From contig JASLXW010000161.1 in NCBI GenBank assembly GCA_030740135.1, forward strand, positions 1-6,316: 6,316 nucleotides of DNA. Direction: 5' to 3'. Position numbers and translations under genes: made by a program. A model generated the notes under the pieces. That model was not told where the DNA came from and did not search any database. It saw only the letters and a program-made list of their open reading frames with translations. Source of the stretch: Nitrospinota bacterium. GTDB lineage: Bacteria; UBA8248; JACPRG01. This document shows positions 5,900 through 6,316 of this stretch, piece after piece (position 1 is the first letter of the stretch; the number at the start of each line of letters is the position of its first letter).

Positions 5900-6316
5900 A
5901 TGAAGGAAACCGTCCTGGAGCGCACGCCCACGCTTTCCGAGGACGAGATCACCGCCACCTTCCAGTCTCACGAATGGAGAGAGTATTACCTCGGCGTCCT
6001 TTGCCCGGCCAAGATGATCAACCTCCTTTCCCCGGAAGACCTCGACCTCAAGCTTCTCCTGACGCAACAGCTTGTCGAGGAATATCATCACTACCAGGTC
6101 TTCGCCAAGCTCGTCGCCGACCGCGGGGCGGAGAGCGACCTCACCCGACTCAAAGCCGGGCCCGCCCACAACGGCATGTTCGAGAAAACCCTCTCTTGGG
6201 ACCATCCGGTCTACATCGCGGCCACGAGCAACCTGACGGGCGAGTTCATCCTGACCGTGTGCATGGAAAAGCTGGTCACGCTTGTGAATAAGGAGTCGGC
6301 CCGGGTCATCGAGGAG
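5900..6316 (+). CDS. Putative ferritin-like (diiron carboxylate) protein, 3'-partial
   Basis: The frame stays open to the window end, giving 139 residues from the ATG at 5900. The likely true start is ATG 5839 with a frameshift between (see the separate entry). The sequence is mostly helical. A helix near residues 49-72 carries QQLVEEYHHYQVFAKLV, with E60/E61 and H63/H64 in an ExxH-like arrangement. A later helix near 113-138 has E115, E123 and E132. This pattern suits the four-helix ferritin-like fold that binds two metal ions, but the last helix, which should hold the second ExxH, lies outside the window. I do not recognise the exact family. A substrate or iron-related role is not shown. 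The segment HEWREYYLGVLCPAKMINLL (24-43) may help a profile search place it. Confidence 0.6.
   Translation, partial: MKETVLERTPTLSEDEITATFQSHEWREYYLGVLCPAKMINLLSPEDLDLKLLLTQQLVEEYHHYQVFAKLVADRGAESDLTRLKAGPAHNGMFEKTLSWDHPVYIAATSNLTGEFILTVCMEKLVTLVNKESARVIEE

Noticed and set aside
5648..6205. Minus-strand 185-codon frame opposite the ferritin-like gene
   Set aside because: It is the antisense shadow of the plus-strand gene, without a start signal or domain.

Overview
The window is GC-rich, gene-dense bacterial DNA with Shine-Dalgarno sequences and a tight two-gene TRAP transporter operon. A multi-PAS hybrid histidine kinase next to a TRAP transporter of the FcbT2/FcbT3 (mannitol/chloroaromatic) type fits an uncultivated Gram-negative lineage, such as Desulfobacterota, Tectomicrobia or Rokubacteria-like groups. 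That placement is an impression from protein style only. Nothing in the window fixes the taxon.

Layout: (1) Positions 1-3222 hold the 3' part of a plus-strand gene for a soluble hybrid sensor histidine kinase. It has six PAS domains, then HisKA, HATPase and a C-terminal receiver. Its 5' end lies outside the window. The receiver is broken by a +1 shift in a run of eight G at 3104-3111; the missing end, with the conserved Lys-Pro-Phe, continues in the next frame to a stop at 3245-3247. (2) Positions 3248-3552 are a convergent intergenic spacer with a strong G-quadruplex pattern on the minus strand. (3) Positions 5417 to 3553 on the minus strand encode the two membrane subunits of a TRAP transporter, small DctQ-like then large DctM-like, with a GTGA stop/start overlap. 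No gene for the periplasmic binding protein is present. (4) Positions 5418-5838 are a divergent intergenic region with several inverted repeats, including a set of GGATTT half-sites just before a ribosome binding site. (5) From about 5839 to the window end is a plus-strand gene that may encode a ferritin-like diiron protein. It is cut by the window edge, and its start also seems to be frameshifted.

The kinase presumably senses cytoplasmic signals through its PAS array. The TRAP subunits would import a small organic acid using an ion gradient, with a binding protein encoded elsewhere. No functional link between kinase, transporter and ferritin-like gene can be shown from the sequence.

The two apparent single-base frameshifts are both explained by one extra base. 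This suggests either assembly or sequencing indels, or real gene decay. No CRISPR array, tRNA, rRNA, insertion sequence or clearly new multi-gene system was seen.
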